This document shows positions 16,482 to 26,940 of a stretch of 64,000 nucleotides of DNA, piece by piece; position 1 is the stretch's first letter; each line of letters begins with the position of its first letter. Source of the stretch: Gammaproteobacteria bacterium (GTDB taxonomy: Bacteria > Pseudomonadota > Gammaproteobacteria > GCA-001735895); NCBI GenBank assembly GCA_030595795.1, contig JAUVCH010000009.1, positions 1-64,000 on the forward strand, in the 5' to 3' direction. The notes under the pieces are model-generated. The model did not search any database and was not told the DNA's origin. It worked only from the letters and a program-made list of their open reading frames with translations. The translations under genes and the position numbers were made by a program.

Positions 16482-18437
16482 CTATTTAAAACTGTATTGA
16501 AGATCAAATACTAGCTTGAAATCATTATCCGGGACAGTAATATCTGCAACACTGAACTTTTCCTCCAATGGAAAAGCAAATTGTAGATTCCCGTTAACCT
16601 GGTTATTAGGTGAGAATTGTAAACCGAAACCCGCACCGATTAACTGACCTGTTTCGTTTTTTGCATCGCCGACTAACGTCACTACCTCCCTCCAGGCGAC
16701 ATCAAGAAATACAAACGGCTTTAGCATTTTCCTTAAATTACTATCCCCTATAACCAGGTCAAATATCTGAGGCGAGTCGAAAATCCAGTCTACGCCAGTA
16801 TATACCGCGTTATCGGCTGAATATTGATTTGTCTCGTAGCCTCGAACCTTTGATGGCCCGGCCAGAGAATACTGATTGATTGAAGATAAGCTGGAACTCG
16901 CGTATTGCATAGAATAGCGGTAGATAATGCGCGAGTTTGAATCGAAATAAGGGATTTTCCAGAAGGTAAGCAACGAGTAATCGAGTTTTAAAATATTGTA
17001 ATCTTCATCCTGCCCCTGGTCAGCCCCTTTATCAAACTGGCCCGAAGTAAGACTCACGTCTCCCTGATGCAAAATTTTACTCTCCTCATTTAATACATCA
17101 AACCTAAATATAAGTGTTAGATTCGCGACGATATCATCTAGAGACGTGTCATCACCGTCACCTATAGCACCCAATCGTGTACGGGATTCGATATTTTCGT
17201 ACTTAAGATCGCCAAAATAACTGGTTGTCCTACTTCGTTTAAAACTGTAAGTTGCCGTAACATCTGACTGAATAGTTTCTCCAAATATGCCAAGATTATT
17301 GATCGTTTCAGAATTGCCCGGGCCCAACACGAATTCATTGTTAGACGCCCCGAAGCCAATATGAAACCTGGGACTAAATAGTCGAGTGGAGTAGCGAAAC
17401 TGATAATAAGTCGTATTGTCTGGATTAAAAGCGTATAGCGTCGCTACCTGAAGCTGATCTGCATTGGAAAATGGATTCTGCCAGAAAATCTCAGCATACA
17501 ATCTATTCTCACCCGTCTGCTCTGAACCATGGTTATCTAATCGAATATTGGCATCATATCTATTTTCAGACTCTACATTTATATTCAGTTTTGTATCACC
17601 CACCTGTGAGCCTGGTTGAAAAAATCCAGTAGAGATAACGCCCGGAAAGTCATTGATAAGATACAAATTCTCCTCCACTACGGCATTGGTCACTGGTTGG
17701 CCTAACATGTCGTCGAACACAGAGGCTAAGGTTTCTTCACGATACAAGTCACTATCAAGCACCTCTATCTCGCCGAGCGTGCCCAATAGCAAGGTCAGTG
17801 TAACAATACCATCTCGCACTTCCTGCTGGGGTATATAGGCTTTAGCCAATATAAAACCACGTTCACGATAAAATTGAGTAATCCTGTCAGCAACTGTTTC
17901 TATCTGGCCTAGCGTAACGCCACGCTTTGACCGTTGATCACGAACCAGCCAGATTAATTTCTGTACCTCTAGTTCAGAAACATGTCGATCCAGGGTTTCC
18001 TCTTCGATTTCAACCAAAAGCTTAGTCACTTCCTCAATTTCCGATTGGGTGAATCCAGACTCCTCTACTTTGAATTCATCCATTAAGTCGAACCGAATTT
18101 CCTCTATCAATTTATCGATATCAGCTTTGGTGATACCTAACTCTGGAAATTCGACTATGCCCTCTAGTTTAAATTTTACGATATTCAAACGAGGGCCAGA
18201 GTCCGGGTCTGGGTCTCGGTCTCTTACACCGGGTATATCCAGATCCTTGAGCAACGACTTACGTTCGAACTGAGGCATTTCTGTAATTTCTGGCATCTCG
18301 AAAAAACCGGCGCGGGCGTTCAGCGGCAAGCAGAGATACATGAGGAGGAGATAAAAAAGAAAAGTGTGATTTTTTTTCAATAACCCGAACCTGGGTATCT
18401 GCTTAAACCTACCGCACAATATTTCTCGCCGTGCCAT
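16482..18437 (-). CDS. TpsB outer-membrane transporter (ShlB/FhaC family)
   Basis: This Omp85-superfamily two-partner secretion transporter has a signal segment ending LNARA, a POTRA region with TQFYRERGFILAKAYIPQQEV, a second POTRA (GTLGEIEVLDSDLY...), and a 16-strand barrel that includes the family motif VRGYE and ends in YSFK. An acidic helical insertion of about 80 residues interrupts the first POTRA-like region, which is longer than usual. The start chosen is the ATG at 18437, one base after the TAG of tpsA (18441-18439), implying coupling. An upstream ATG at 18479 would overlap tpsA by 41 bp. Its job is to secrete the TpsA protein encoded just upstream. Confidence 0.87.
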   Translation of the reverse strand: MARREILCGRFKQIPRFGLLKKNHTFLFYLLLMYLCLPLNARAGFFEMPEITEMPQFERKSLLKDLDIPGVRDRDPDPDSGPRLNIVKFKLEGIVEFPELGITKADIDKLIEEIRFDLMDEFKVEESGFTQSEIEEVTKLLVEIEEETLDRHVSELEVQKLIWLVRDQRSKRGVTLGQIETVADRITQFYRERGFILAKAYIPQQEVRDGIVTLTLLLGTLGEIEVLDSDLYREETLASVFDDMLGQPVTNAVVEENLYLINDFPGVISTGFFQPGSQVGDTKLNINVESENRYDANIRLDNHGSEQTGENRLYAEIFWQNPFSNADQLQVATLYAFNPDNTTYYQFRYSTRLFSPRFHIGFGASNNEFVLGPGNSETINNLGIFGETIQSDVTATYSFKRSRTTSYFGDLKYENIESRTRLGAIGDGDDTSLDDIVANLTLIFRFDVLNEESKILHQGDVSLTSGQFDKGADQGQDEDYNILKLDYSLLTFWKIPYFDSNSRIIYRYSMQYASSSLSSINQYSLAGPSKVRGYETNQYSADNAVYTGVDWIFDSPQIFDLVIGDSNLRKMLKPFVFLDVAWREVVTLVGDAKNETGQLIGAGFGLQFSPNNQVNGNLQFAFPLEEKFSVADITVPDNDFKLVFDLQYSFK

Positions 18438-18438
18438 A

Positions 18439-21400
18439 CTACAGTTGATCTTCTTCACCCTCTTCCAGCTCATCTTCATATAACTGATCGCGGGGCATAC
18501 GGATAGCTATGTCTTCATGACTATAACGCCGCAGACCTGTAAAGATCGCTGGGTCGATATCTCCTAACGACTCAATTTCGATTAGTTGTTCACCGGCTAT
18601 CGCTGAGACAGCACCAAGAACACTAATATCGATACCAGTGGTAATCAAATCGGTGGGAGTCTCAGGAAAGAAGCCAGCACTCACTGTTTGGGTATCGATT
18701 AACACACTACCAGTTTGTGGCACGTCCAGGATAATAGGCCTTATAGGTGTGCCAAATGACCCACTAAGTCCGATAAAAGTTGCTGTGTTTGCGGTTATAT
18801 CGGCATTCGTCAAATCGAAAGCACCCACCCCGAGGAAACTGCCGCCGGTAGTAGTCATGAATAACGTGCCCGTATCTCGATTGGCTACAACACTACCGGG
18901 GTTAAAATTAAGATCACTGTCTGAAACAAAATCTATTGTGCCAGTACTTAGCGCATTTTGTAAGGCAACAAACTCTACAGAACCCGTTTGGATAAACCTG
19001 ATATTGCCACCACCGGAATTAATAACGTCCATAGTTGAGACTTGAGTATCTAAAGGGCTAGGCCCGGTGCCTATCCCAGACACCGTTCTCATGGTCAGTA
19101 AACTACTGCTGATATTTAGCGAATCACCATTGTTGTCGCTGACGGAGCGCGCGCTAAGGGCCAAATTATTGTCGACGACCAGACTGTTGAGACTTAAATT
19201 ATTTGCACCGTTATCAATCAGTGCGCTGCTCGCTGACACGATAGTAAGCTGGTTCAGGTCATTGGTGGTCATACTCAGGTCAATGTTCTGACCGGAGGCC
19301 GTCAGGGTGGTGAGATTACCAACCGTGAATGCGCCAGTTTGGGTGATGGTACCGCCGGAGGTGATGGTTAGGTTTTGCGCATCAACGACCCCAAATAATG
19401 TATCGATAGTGTTGTTAAACGTGATATCACCCGAAGCACTTAAAGATAATTCTCCGCCGAGTTGATTTGCATTATCGAATAGTATATCGCCTCCCAGGGC
19501 TGTCATGTCGAGATTGGCGATGGCGACTATTGCGGTGCCATCAAGTATATTGCCGGTTGCATTGGTTAAGGTTAGCGAGCCACTTAGATTATCTATTTGT
19601 TCGATAGTGATTTCATCGGCTTCATCGATAACAACATTATCAACGACATTGATTAGATTTAATTGGCTGATGTCGGTGTCAACTGTACCGACTAAAGTAG
19701 TGACATTTTCCAGCGTGAGAGTGTTGGCAGCTATTTGGAAGCCACCAGAATCGATGGTTTCACCAATTAAAGTCAGGTTGCCACCACTTTGGTTAACATT
19801 TCCGACAAGATTGATATTGTCCGAGCCCGCCAGGCCATCAATGATCAACTCATTTTTCCCTGTGTAAGCAACTGAGGTGAACCCATTGACGTTAAACTGG
19901 CTGGCGTCTAACTCGATAGTATCAACTAAAGTCGTACCATTGACAGTTAGGCTGGCAGCTATCAGGTCGTCACTAACCGTTTCTACGCCTGTGTAATTTA
20001 CAGAGTAAGTATTGCCGCCTTGCGTGTAGCTAAATTGATCAGTTCCAAAAACAGGAACATCGGTATTGTATTGGCCCTGGTAACTGGCGTGTCCACCGAT
20101 TAAATTCACAGTGTCGTTATTACCACCACCATCAAAAGTGAAACTACCGTTTTGGGTGCCGGTCAAGGTTATGTTAGCTATGTCATCTCCGGAACCGCCA
20201 CTTGCCACTCCGGACAACAAACCACTACCCGAGATGTTAAAAATATCAACCTGGTCACCGCCAGTTAGATGATTAAAATCCGTAAAGGTAATCGCGCCAA
20301 CCGTTCCGCTATTATTGCCGGTAATATCCCAGGTATTGGCAATACCCTCCGCGATCAATGTGCTATTGGTATTATTACCGATAAAAGTTTCAAAATTATC
20401 AAGCCCGACGGCACCCAGTTGGAATACAACGGCGCCAGTGAGCGCGCTGCCATCTGCAATGTCGACACCACCCAAAGCGTCTATGCCATTGTCAACTGAC
20501 CACCCGTCCTGGAAAGCGAAAGTATCCACCTGTGCATTTCCGACCAGGCGTTTGAAACCAGTAAACGACATACTGTTTAAAGTGCCAGTGTTTGCGCCAG
20601 TTATTTGCCAATCGTTCACACTGTCATCGGACAATAAGGTGTTCGCCATCGCATTATTTGCTGTTATTGATTCAAACCCCAGGATATTTAAATTGCCATT
20701 AATCGTACTTCCAATTTGAACAGTAGTGTCGGGCAAAGCGATAATATTCAGTGAATCGACACCCGAATTTCCGCTCACCAATCCACTCACACTTCCTCCA
20801 GCATTAAACACAAATGCGTCAGATAAGGTTCCCCCTACCAACGTCTGGATATTGCTAAAACTTGCTACGCCGGTTACCGTACCGGCATCGCTGCTGGTAA
20901 TACTCCAGGAATTCGCAACGTTTTCAGCCTGGAGAGTATTAGAGCCAGCACCACCATTAATCGCCCCGCTAACCGTACCCCCCGACAAAGTAAAATTATC
21001 ATCCCCACTATTACCATTCAAATTTTCGATATCGGTGAATGAACCAACGCCTTCGACCACACCATCATCAACACCTGTTATCAGCCAGTTATTGGGTCCA
21101 ACATCCGCATTTAAAATATCCGCATCGGTTAAGCCATTCATATTGCCAGACAGGGTTCCACCGCTAAGAGTGAAAGTATCGACCTCTGAATTACCGACTA
21201 AATTATCGATATCAATAAATCCACCACCGATGTCATTAACTGTTCCCGTATCGCCACCGGTTATTTCCCAGTTATGGTTGCCGACAACAGAGACAGTGAG
21301 CGTATCATTGCCACCATTACCACTGATCGCCCCCGAAATTGTGGAACCTGTACCGCTTAACGTAAAATTATCGGTATCGGCACCACCGGTAAAATTTTCG

Positions 21401-24400
21401 ATATTCGATAACGTGGTGAGCGTAAGCGTAGCGCCGTAACTTAGAATTCCGCCGTCTGTAGTATTTAAATTCCAGATATTAGCGGTATTTCGCCCGGTAA
21501 TCGAATCGGTGCCACCGCCACCATCAATCACACCGCCGGTTAACTGACCATTCGCACCACTAATCACAAAAGCATCGTCCAGCGCACCGCCGGTCAAATT
21601 GGTGAATCCGGAAAAATTAATGGCGCCATTCACTACACCGGCATTTTGCGAATTTATGTCCCAGTTATTATTTGCATTGGCGCCAATTAACGTATTGATA
21701 AAGGCAATATTCGCGCTGATCGTTTCGGCATTAAGAATATGTAAATTGGCATTTGCTGCATCCCGTAACTCAACTGTAACCGCCGAAGACAGCAGTGTTA
21801 AGTCCACCGAATCATCACCACCGGCAGTATCAATCAGACCAGTCACATTGCCGGTCGCCTGAAAAACGAAGCTGTCAATACCACTATTACCGTTCAAATT
21901 TTCCATGCCCGTAAACGCGACGGTATCGGTTTGCGTGTTTGTATTTTCGACACTACCTGAATTATTACCGGTGATATCCCAACTATTGTCTTGATTTAGT
22001 CCTGTCAATGTATCAGTACCAGTACCAGTACCAGTACCAGTACCACCGCCAAACTCCTGAATATTTGAAAATCCACCTGTACCGGTCAATGTGCCAGAAT
22101 TGGCTGAGGTAATTGTCCAGCTATTTATACCATCGACTTTAGTTAGTTTATTTGTTCCGCCCCCTCCATCAATTGAGCCACTAAAACTAGCGCCACTATT
22201 GATTGTGAATTCATCAACTTGCGAATTGCCTACAAGATTATCAATACCACTAAAAGACAAGTTTGTATTAAGCGTGCTGATGGGATCGGACAATGACCAG
22301 ATGTTAACGCGATTTGCGGCAGTAAATGTGTCGTTACCGGAACTACCAGTCACAACAACATCCGAGGTAAAATCGGTCGCGTGGTTAATTGTAACGGAAC
22401 CGCCGGGAGAGCCTGAGTCATCCAGTACTAAACCAATAGATCCCCCCGTATTCTGAACGCCGTTGAGAACCCCTGTTCCGTCAGTTCCCTGTCCCCCCGA
22501 GCTATTTAAATCACCATCGATAGTAATCGACTGTATCGCACTGTTTTCGATAGCCGTCAGCAAGATATCTCCACCGCTACCGCCATTCTTGTTATTCCCA
22601 TTACCATCACTTCCGGTGGTACTAATTGCCCCGACAGAAATCGATGAACCAGTTAAGTCAATAGCTCCCCCATCCTTACCACCCGCGTTAGTAACATCGC
22701 CGCCCTGGGTGGTAATACTGGATATAGTAATTCCGTTTGTTGAGACTATCGTTAAGTCACTACCATTAAATCCAAAGGCACCGGAAGCATCGATTGCACC
22801 TGAAGTGAAGCTGTTGACATCGAGATCAAGCGCATTGGCCAAAGTTACATTGCCGTCGAGGGTTATGTTGGATTTGGTGCCGTCGGTGCCCGAGCCGGCT
22901 ATAGCACCGACCGAAGAACTTATACTCCCGGAAACAGTAATGGAACCCAGGCCACCCTGGCTAATAAGCGTAATATCACCAGCGTTGCCTCCGTTTCCAG
23001 GTTCATTACCATCTCCATCTGCGTCTCCACCATCGCTGATAATGTCTGTGGTCGTTATATCCCCAGTATTCGCAGTTATAAGAATTACACCGCCATTTCC
23101 ACCTGAAGCACCACCAGTACCGTCGTTATTATCAAATCTTGCTGCGCTACCGCTAGTATTTATGGCACCAGAAAGCGCAACAGAATCAGCATTTATAGTG
23201 ATATTCCCGCCATTAGCACCGATTAGCGATTCACCCTGATTGTTTGTCGGATCATTCAATCCTCCGATTGCTGTTAAGGCAGTGCTGATTACTGCGCCGT
23301 TGACAGTAATAGAAATATTACCTGCATCTCCTCCAGCAATCGTGTCATCTGTCGAATCTATACCTGAGGTGTTTATGGTGCCGTTGTTGGTGAAAGAGGT
23401 TGGGGTGCTGTTGGTTCCGCTTAGGTCGCCTACTGTGAAGTTGCCACCCTGGGTGTCGATTGTTGCATTATTTAAATTTATACCTCCGTTAGCATATAAA
23501 TTAACATTCAATGTATCATTTAAATTGTCAATATCTTGAATAGAACTAGTATTAGTAAAGGCAATTCCTCCAACTGCATTTAAAGTCAGTGTATTTGTCC
23601 CTGTACCATCGAAATTCAAATTGGCATCAAAAAGAATATCCCCATTCCCATTACCATCCCCTATTGTACCTCCTGTAATTATTTCAACACTTCCCATTCC
23701 AAGAGCAGATTCGATTGTACCTACGTCAATAGTTGCAGGTATACCTGACGATGTGTAAACCGTAGTCCCCGTTGTCACAAAACCCGTATCGGTATTGGCA
23801 TTATTGATAGTTATATCATAAGGATCAATCAACCAAAGCCCGCCTTCCCCCGCAACAGCCGACACATCCGGTGCCACCGGTATCTCAAACCCTTTCTTAC
23901 CAGAAGTCTCAATAAACCCGCCATTACCGCCAAACGCTCCACCACGCGCATAAAGGCCTCCATAGAAACGGCCGGTATCATCCGCATAGGTGATTATTCT
24001 GCCGCCATTTCCATCAGTTATCGCGTCGGCAAAAATATTGCTATTTTCCCCAAGGTAAAGAAACTCGGCATTACGAACGAGTGAATTTAATCCTTGCCTA
24101 TCACCACCAACCAGGACTTCTCCACCACCATGAATACCACTGGCATTGACTTCTGCAGCATCAAATAAGCCTACATTTTCACCTAATATTTTGATCTGCC
24201 CACCGCTGCCCGATACTGTGGCCTGGGCCGATATTAAAGCATCGTCTCTAAGCTCGGTGGTATCCATGGAATGTAATTCGACAATACCCGCCAGACCACT
24301 TTCAGTATCCGCATGAATCGAACCAGTATGCATTACATTTTCACCGAGTATTACCACCTGCCCTGCATCATTATTGGCTTCAGCCGAAACATTGATCATA

Positions 24401-25299
24401 CCGCTATTGACAACATCAGCACCGCCACCCAGGGTAAAACTGCCGTCTTCATGTACAACGACGCTGGACGCCTGTTGCAGATCACCATGATTGACCGCTT
24501 CTGAAAATACATCTCGGCTAACGCTAGCAGTTAGCAGTACTCTGCCGCCATTGGCATTTATCTCACCGCTGTTTAGAACAGCCGGATCAACACCGAGTTC
24601 TTCCTGCAGAATTTCCTTAGTAATACGAACACCGATCAAACCCTGGTTATCAAAGGTTAAAACCGCTTCTTTGCCTGCGGCCAAATTTACCGCGCCTAGC
24701 TTCGCGTTGATGACGCCTTCGTTAATAACCTGTTTACCCAGTAATGTGACATTACCACCGAGCGATGCATTGATTAACCCGCTATTGATTACCGTCCCAT
24801 CGGTACCGATTACCTCATTAAAAATATAATCACCATTCATGAAGTCGGTCGGTGAAATATCGAGACCTGAGGCGATTAAACCACCGACATTCACAGAGGA
24901 AGTAGCACCAAAGAAAATACCATTCGGGTTAACCAACACGACCTGGCCGTTGGCATTAATTTGCCCGTGGATCTGGGAGCCGCTACTGCTGAGAATACGG
25001 TTAAGTGCTATAGAAGATGAACTGGGCTGAATGAAATTAACAACTTCATCGGAATTAATATTGAAGCTATTCCAGTCAATAGCCAGGGAGGAGGTATTTT
25101 GATTGATTGTGGTGGTTAGACTAGACTGATTGATGCTGCCGGAACCGCCGACGATGTTGCCGCCTTCGGGAGCGGCTTGGGTGATTGGGGTGAAGGTGAG
25201 GTATGACAGGATGGCGTAAATAGCGACAACAGAAATTTTACGACAAAACATCGACAGGTAAGCCAGCCTAACAACAAAATTGAATAATTGGTGTTTCAT
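18439..25299 (-). CDS. TpsA giant exoprotein (filamentous-haemagglutinin N-terminal domain)
   Basis: A 2286-residue secreted protein. An extended signal peptide (about 1-42, ending ITQAA) is followed by the TPS secretion domain with the diagnostic NPNGIFFG and the SSSIALNRILSSSGSQIHGQ block. A glycine-rich beta-helix region comes next (about 450-990). Then about ten degenerate 60-residue repeats follow (about 990-1690), each built as WxITxxNxGxV, a DNLVGNSxVDxFxLSG strand pair and a GxIxGGxGxDxL turn. The final 600 residues are further beta-helix, ending in an acidic tail. No CDI-type VENN motif or toxin domain is seen, so an adhesin or biofilm matrix role is likelier. It is followed directly by its TpsB transporter gene. 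Confidence 0.92.
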   Translation of the reverse strand: MKHQLFNFVVRLAYLSMFCRKISVVAIYAILSYLTFTPITQAAPEGGNIVGGSGSINQSSLTTTINQNTSSLAIDWNSFNINSDEVVNFIQPSSSSIALNRILSSSGSQIHGQINANGQVVLVNPNGIFFGATSSVNVGGLIASGLDISPTDFMNGDYIFNEVIGTDGTVINSGLINASLGGNVTLLGKQVINEGVINAKLGAVNLAAGKEAVLTFDNQGLIGVRITKEILQEELGVDPAVLNSGEINANGGRVLLTASVSRDVFSEAVNHGDLQQASSVVVHEDGSFTLGGGADVVNSGMINVSAEANNDAGQVVILGENVMHTGSIHADTESGLAGIVELHSMDTTELRDDALISAQATVSGSGGQIKILGENVGLFDAAEVNASGIHGGGEVLVGGDRQGLNSLVRNAEFLYLGENSNIFADAITDGNGGRIITYADDTGRFYGGLYARGGAFGGNGGFIETSGKKGFEIPVAPDVSAVAGEGGLWLIDPYDITINNANTDTGFVTTGTTVYTSSGIPATIDVGTIESALGMGSVEIITGGTIGDGNGNGDILFDANLNFDGTGTNTLTLNAVGGIAFTNTSSIQDIDNLNDTLNVNLYANGGINLNNATIDTQGGNFTVGDLSGTNSTPTSFTNNGTINTSGIDSTDDTIAGGDAGNISITVNGAVISTALTAIGGLNDPTNNQGESLIGANGGNITINADSVALSGAINTSGSAARFDNNDGTGGASGGNGGVILITANTGDITTTDIISDGGDADGDGNEPGNGGNAGDITLISQGGLGSITVSGSISSSVGAIAGSGTDGTKSNITLDGNVTLANALDLDVNSFTSGAIDASGAFGFNGSDLTIVSTNGITISSITTQGGDVTNAGGKDGGAIDLTGSSISVGAISTTGSDGNGNNKNGGSGGDILLTAIENSAIQSITIDGDLNSSGGQGTDGTGVLNGVQNTGGSIGLVLDDSGSPGGSVTINHATDFTSDVVVTGSSGNDTFTAANRVNIWSLSDPISTLNTNLSFSGIDNLVGNSQVDEFTINSGASFSGSIDGGGGTNKLTKVDGINSWTITSANSGTLTGTGGFSNIQEFGGGTGTGTGTGTDTLTGLNQDNSWDITGNNSGSVENTNTQTDTVAFTGMENLNGNSGIDSFVFQATGNVTGLIDTAGGDDSVDLTLLSSAVTVELRDAANANLHILNAETISANIAFINTLIGANANNNWDINSQNAGVVNGAINFSGFTNLTGGALDDAFVISGANGQLTGGVIDGGGGTDSITGRNTANIWNLNTTDGGILSYGATLTLTTLSNIENFTGGADTDNFTLSGTGSTISGAISGNGGNDTLTVSVVGNHNWEITGGDTGTVNDIGGGFIDIDNLVGNSEVDTFTLSGGTLSGNMNGLTDADILNADVGPNNWLITGVDDGVVEGVGSFTDIENLNGNSGDDNFTLSGGTVSGAINGGAGSNTLQAENVANSWSITSSDAGTVTGVASFSNIQTLVGGTLSDAFVFNAGGSVSGLVSGNSGVDSLNIIALPDTTVQIGSTINGNLNILGFESITANNAMANTLLSDDSVNDWQITGANTGTLNSMSFTGFKRLVGNAQVDTFAFQDGWSVDNGIDALGGVDIADGSALTGAVVFQLGAVGLDNFETFIGNNTNSTLIAEGIANTWDITGNNSGTVGAITFTDFNHLTGGDQVDIFNISGSGLLSGVASGGSGDDIANITLTGTQNGSFTFDGGGNNDTVNLIGGHASYQGQYNTDVPVFGTDQFSYTQGGNTYSVNYTGVETVSDDLIAASLTVNGTTLVDTIELDASQFNVNGFTSVAYTGKNELIIDGLAGSDNINLVGNVNQSGGNLTLIGETIDSGGFQIAANTLTLENVTTLVGTVDTDISQLNLINVVDNVVIDEADEITIEQIDNLSGSLTLTNATGNILDGTAIVAIANLDMTALGGDILFDNANQLGGELSLSASGDITFNNTIDTLFGVVDAQNLTITSGGTITQTGAFTVGNLTTLTASGQNIDLSMTTNDLNQLTIVSASSALIDNGANNLSLNSLVVDNNLALSARSVSDNNGDSLNISSSLLTMRTVSGIGTGPSPLDTQVSTMDVINSGGGNIRFIQTGSVEFVALQNALSTGTIDFVSDSDLNFNPGSVVANRDTGTLFMTTTGGSFLGVGAFDLTNADITANTATFIGLSGSFGTPIRPIILDVPQTGSVLIDTQTVSAGFFPETPTDLITTGIDISVLGAVSAIAGEQLIEIESLGDIDPAIFTGLRRYSHEDIAIRMPRDQLYEDELEEGEEDQL
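22014..22043 (-). repeat. Hexanucleotide tandem repeat (CAGTAC)5 inside tpsA
   Basis: Five perfect copies of CAGTAC lie at 22014-22043 and encode a run of alternating Gly-Thr in TpsA between two of the long repeats. Because the unit is six bases, copy-number change keeps the frame and adds or removes GT dipeptides. Such tracts can slip during replication. Confidence 0.9.
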
Positions 25300-25425
25300 T
25301 GGTGATCCTTTACCTTATTTTAGTAACATCATCGCTTATCCCTAACCGTTATTTAGTCTTTCATAATAAGCCAGAAAAAAGGTTCTATTTTGCTTAAATA
25401 AACCAACAAAATGTCTATATTCAGC

Positions 25426-26595
25426 TTAATGATTCATAATACCAAAAAGTGCTATCTCGCCATTATTGAAAGCAAATACTAATTTGTCGTCGGTGTCGGT
25501 ATCATCAACTACTGCGGCAAACCCTGTGTGATTAGTGCTCTCATATGGAGGGGCACAGGTTCCAAAACCCATTTGAGCTTCAATGGGGTGCAACAATTGG
25601 TAAATATTAGCATTCAGATCAGGGATAGTTAGGATTGCTGTTGTAGTACTTGGAAAGGAACATCTTTCAGTCGTATCATCAGTACCAAAATAATTTCCAG
25701 CGTTATCCACATCGAATGTGCCAGTATCTGGTGAATCTATACCGTATAGATTCCCAGTCCATCGATTCAATAATTCCCCCTCAATCCGCCCCAATGTAGC
25801 CCCCACATTATTCCCAGCATCAAAAGCCACATCAAACGACCCGGCACCAAACCCTGCACCACCAGCAAACGTACCCTGTATTTGTAATTCGTTGGTTGTG
25901 CCACTAACGGTTACAGCGCCTATCTGCACAATATTCCCATCGACATAAACCTCTACTGCACCACTGGTGTAGTCGAGCCCGGTCGGGGTGATAACGAGAT
26001 CGTATTGAACATTCGCTGTAGGGCTAAACAGGAGAATTCGATTACCATAGGCTAAGGCTGTAACATCCGTGTAGTTAGTGCCATTAAATGTGCCACTACC
26101 AGTAAAATACCCCTTCGGGTTCGCATCATCGTCATTACTGATAGTTCCTACACTGCTAAAGGTATTCTCGCTCAGAATAATTCCCTGCGGATTGCTTATC
26201 TCTAAACCGAAAGTTTCGTCCTGTTCGAACACACTGTCACCATTCACAAATACACTTACGTTTGCAGTACGGCTTCCGGCAGGAATGGTTAATTGCCCAC
26301 TGACTGCGGTGTAATCATCATTAGCAACAGTCGCGACATCATCCACTGTGGTGTAGTCAACGGTTAAGGTATTGGCAGCATCCTCACTCAGGGTTATTGT
26401 AAACACTATTTCAGCCGTACCCGTATCGCCTTCAACCACCGAGGGGCTATCGATAGCGATACTGGGATCGGGGCTGGGCTCATCACTGCTACCCCCACCA
26501 CCGCAGCCTGGTAAAACCAGTAGGCTGACAAGCACCAGGAGAGAGATAAACTGTAACAGGCGCTTAGCATGTAGTGAGATTCCGATACTATTCAT
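25426..26595 (-). CDS. Calx-beta domain lipoprotein
   Basis: A 389-residue lipoprotein with a signal segment ending in lipobox LPGC (Cys about residue 31) followed by a GGGGSS linker. A single Calx-beta domain spans about residues 45-155 (SVVEGDTGTAEIVFTITLS...GDSVFEQDETFGLEISNP), a calcium-binding beta sandwich. The C-terminal 230 residues are beta-rich with a YFTGSGTFNGTNYTDVTALAYGNRILLF block and are not assigned to a family; two or three Cys there could pair. AGGAGG precedes the ATG. It lies 126 bp upstream of tpsA on the same strand, so it may be surface-linked to that system, but this is only proximity. Confidence 0.75.
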   Translation of the reverse strand: MNSIGISLHAKRLLQFISLLVLVSLLVLPGCGGGGSSDEPSPDPSIAIDSPSVVEGDTGTAEIVFTITLSEDAANTLTVDYTTVDDVATVANDDYTAVSGQLTIPAGSRTANVSVFVNGDSVFEQDETFGLEISNPQGIILSENTFSSVGTISNDDDANPKGYFTGSGTFNGTNYTDVTALAYGNRILLFSPTANVQYDLVITPTGLDYTSGAVEVYVDGNIVQIGAVTVSGTTNELQIQGTFAGGAGFGAGSFDVAFDAGNNVGATLGRIEGELLNRWTGNLYGIDSPDTGTFDVDNAGNYFGTDDTTERCSFPSTTTAILTIPDLNANIYQLLHPIEAQMGFGTCAPPYESTNHTGFAAVVDDTDTDDKLVFAFNNGEIALFGIMNH

Positions 26596-26638
26596 GATGA
26601 CCCTCCTATGAATTCCGTTCGATTGGTTGCTTTGGATC

Positions 26639-26667
26639 AGTATACAAAATATCGGTCGTGATGGTAA
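26639..26667 (-). promoter_or_regulatory. Sigma-70-like promoter for the Calx-beta lipoprotein gene
   Basis: On the minus strand TTACCA (26667-26662) and TATACT (26644-26639) are separated by exactly 17 bp. The -10 is a close match and the -35 matches four of six positions. Expected transcription start is near 26632, giving a leader of about 37 nt that contains the strong AGGAGG ribosome site. Confidence 0.45.
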
Positions 26668-26940
26668 TCATTCGTTTGAAGCCTACTACGGCTTACATAT
26701 ATTCTTCGCTAGCATCAATTGCTTGCTGGGCTGCGTGGTATTCTTATTTAAGTAAGTCAGTAACCATCATTCACTTGAGTTATATTTCCCCATCCCATAA
26801 TCACGTATAGCAATGCATTCACAAGTTTCACCAGAAGCCTTTTCTGATATACGTATTATGATCGTGTAACGCTTAGCGAGAGGAAGTATCAATTCTGCAA
26901 TTCTGGAATGCGTAAAACCCGCCAACCCGAAAAAATACCA
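26668..26940. other. Remainder of the 345-bp intergenic region downstream of rpoS
   Basis: Between the rpoS stop (26941) and the lipoprotein gene (26595) nothing coding is supported on either strand. Apart from the lipoprotein promoter I see no convincing terminator hairpin for rpoS, no repeat longer than a few bases and no RNA gene. Confidence 0.5.

Noticed and set aside
20726-23539. Long plus-strand open frames opposite tpsA (up to 258 codons)
   Set aside because: They are Pro/Ser/Val-rich translations of the antisense of a Gly/Asn/Thr-rich gene, lack recognisable domains and good ribosome sites, and lie wholly inside tpsA.
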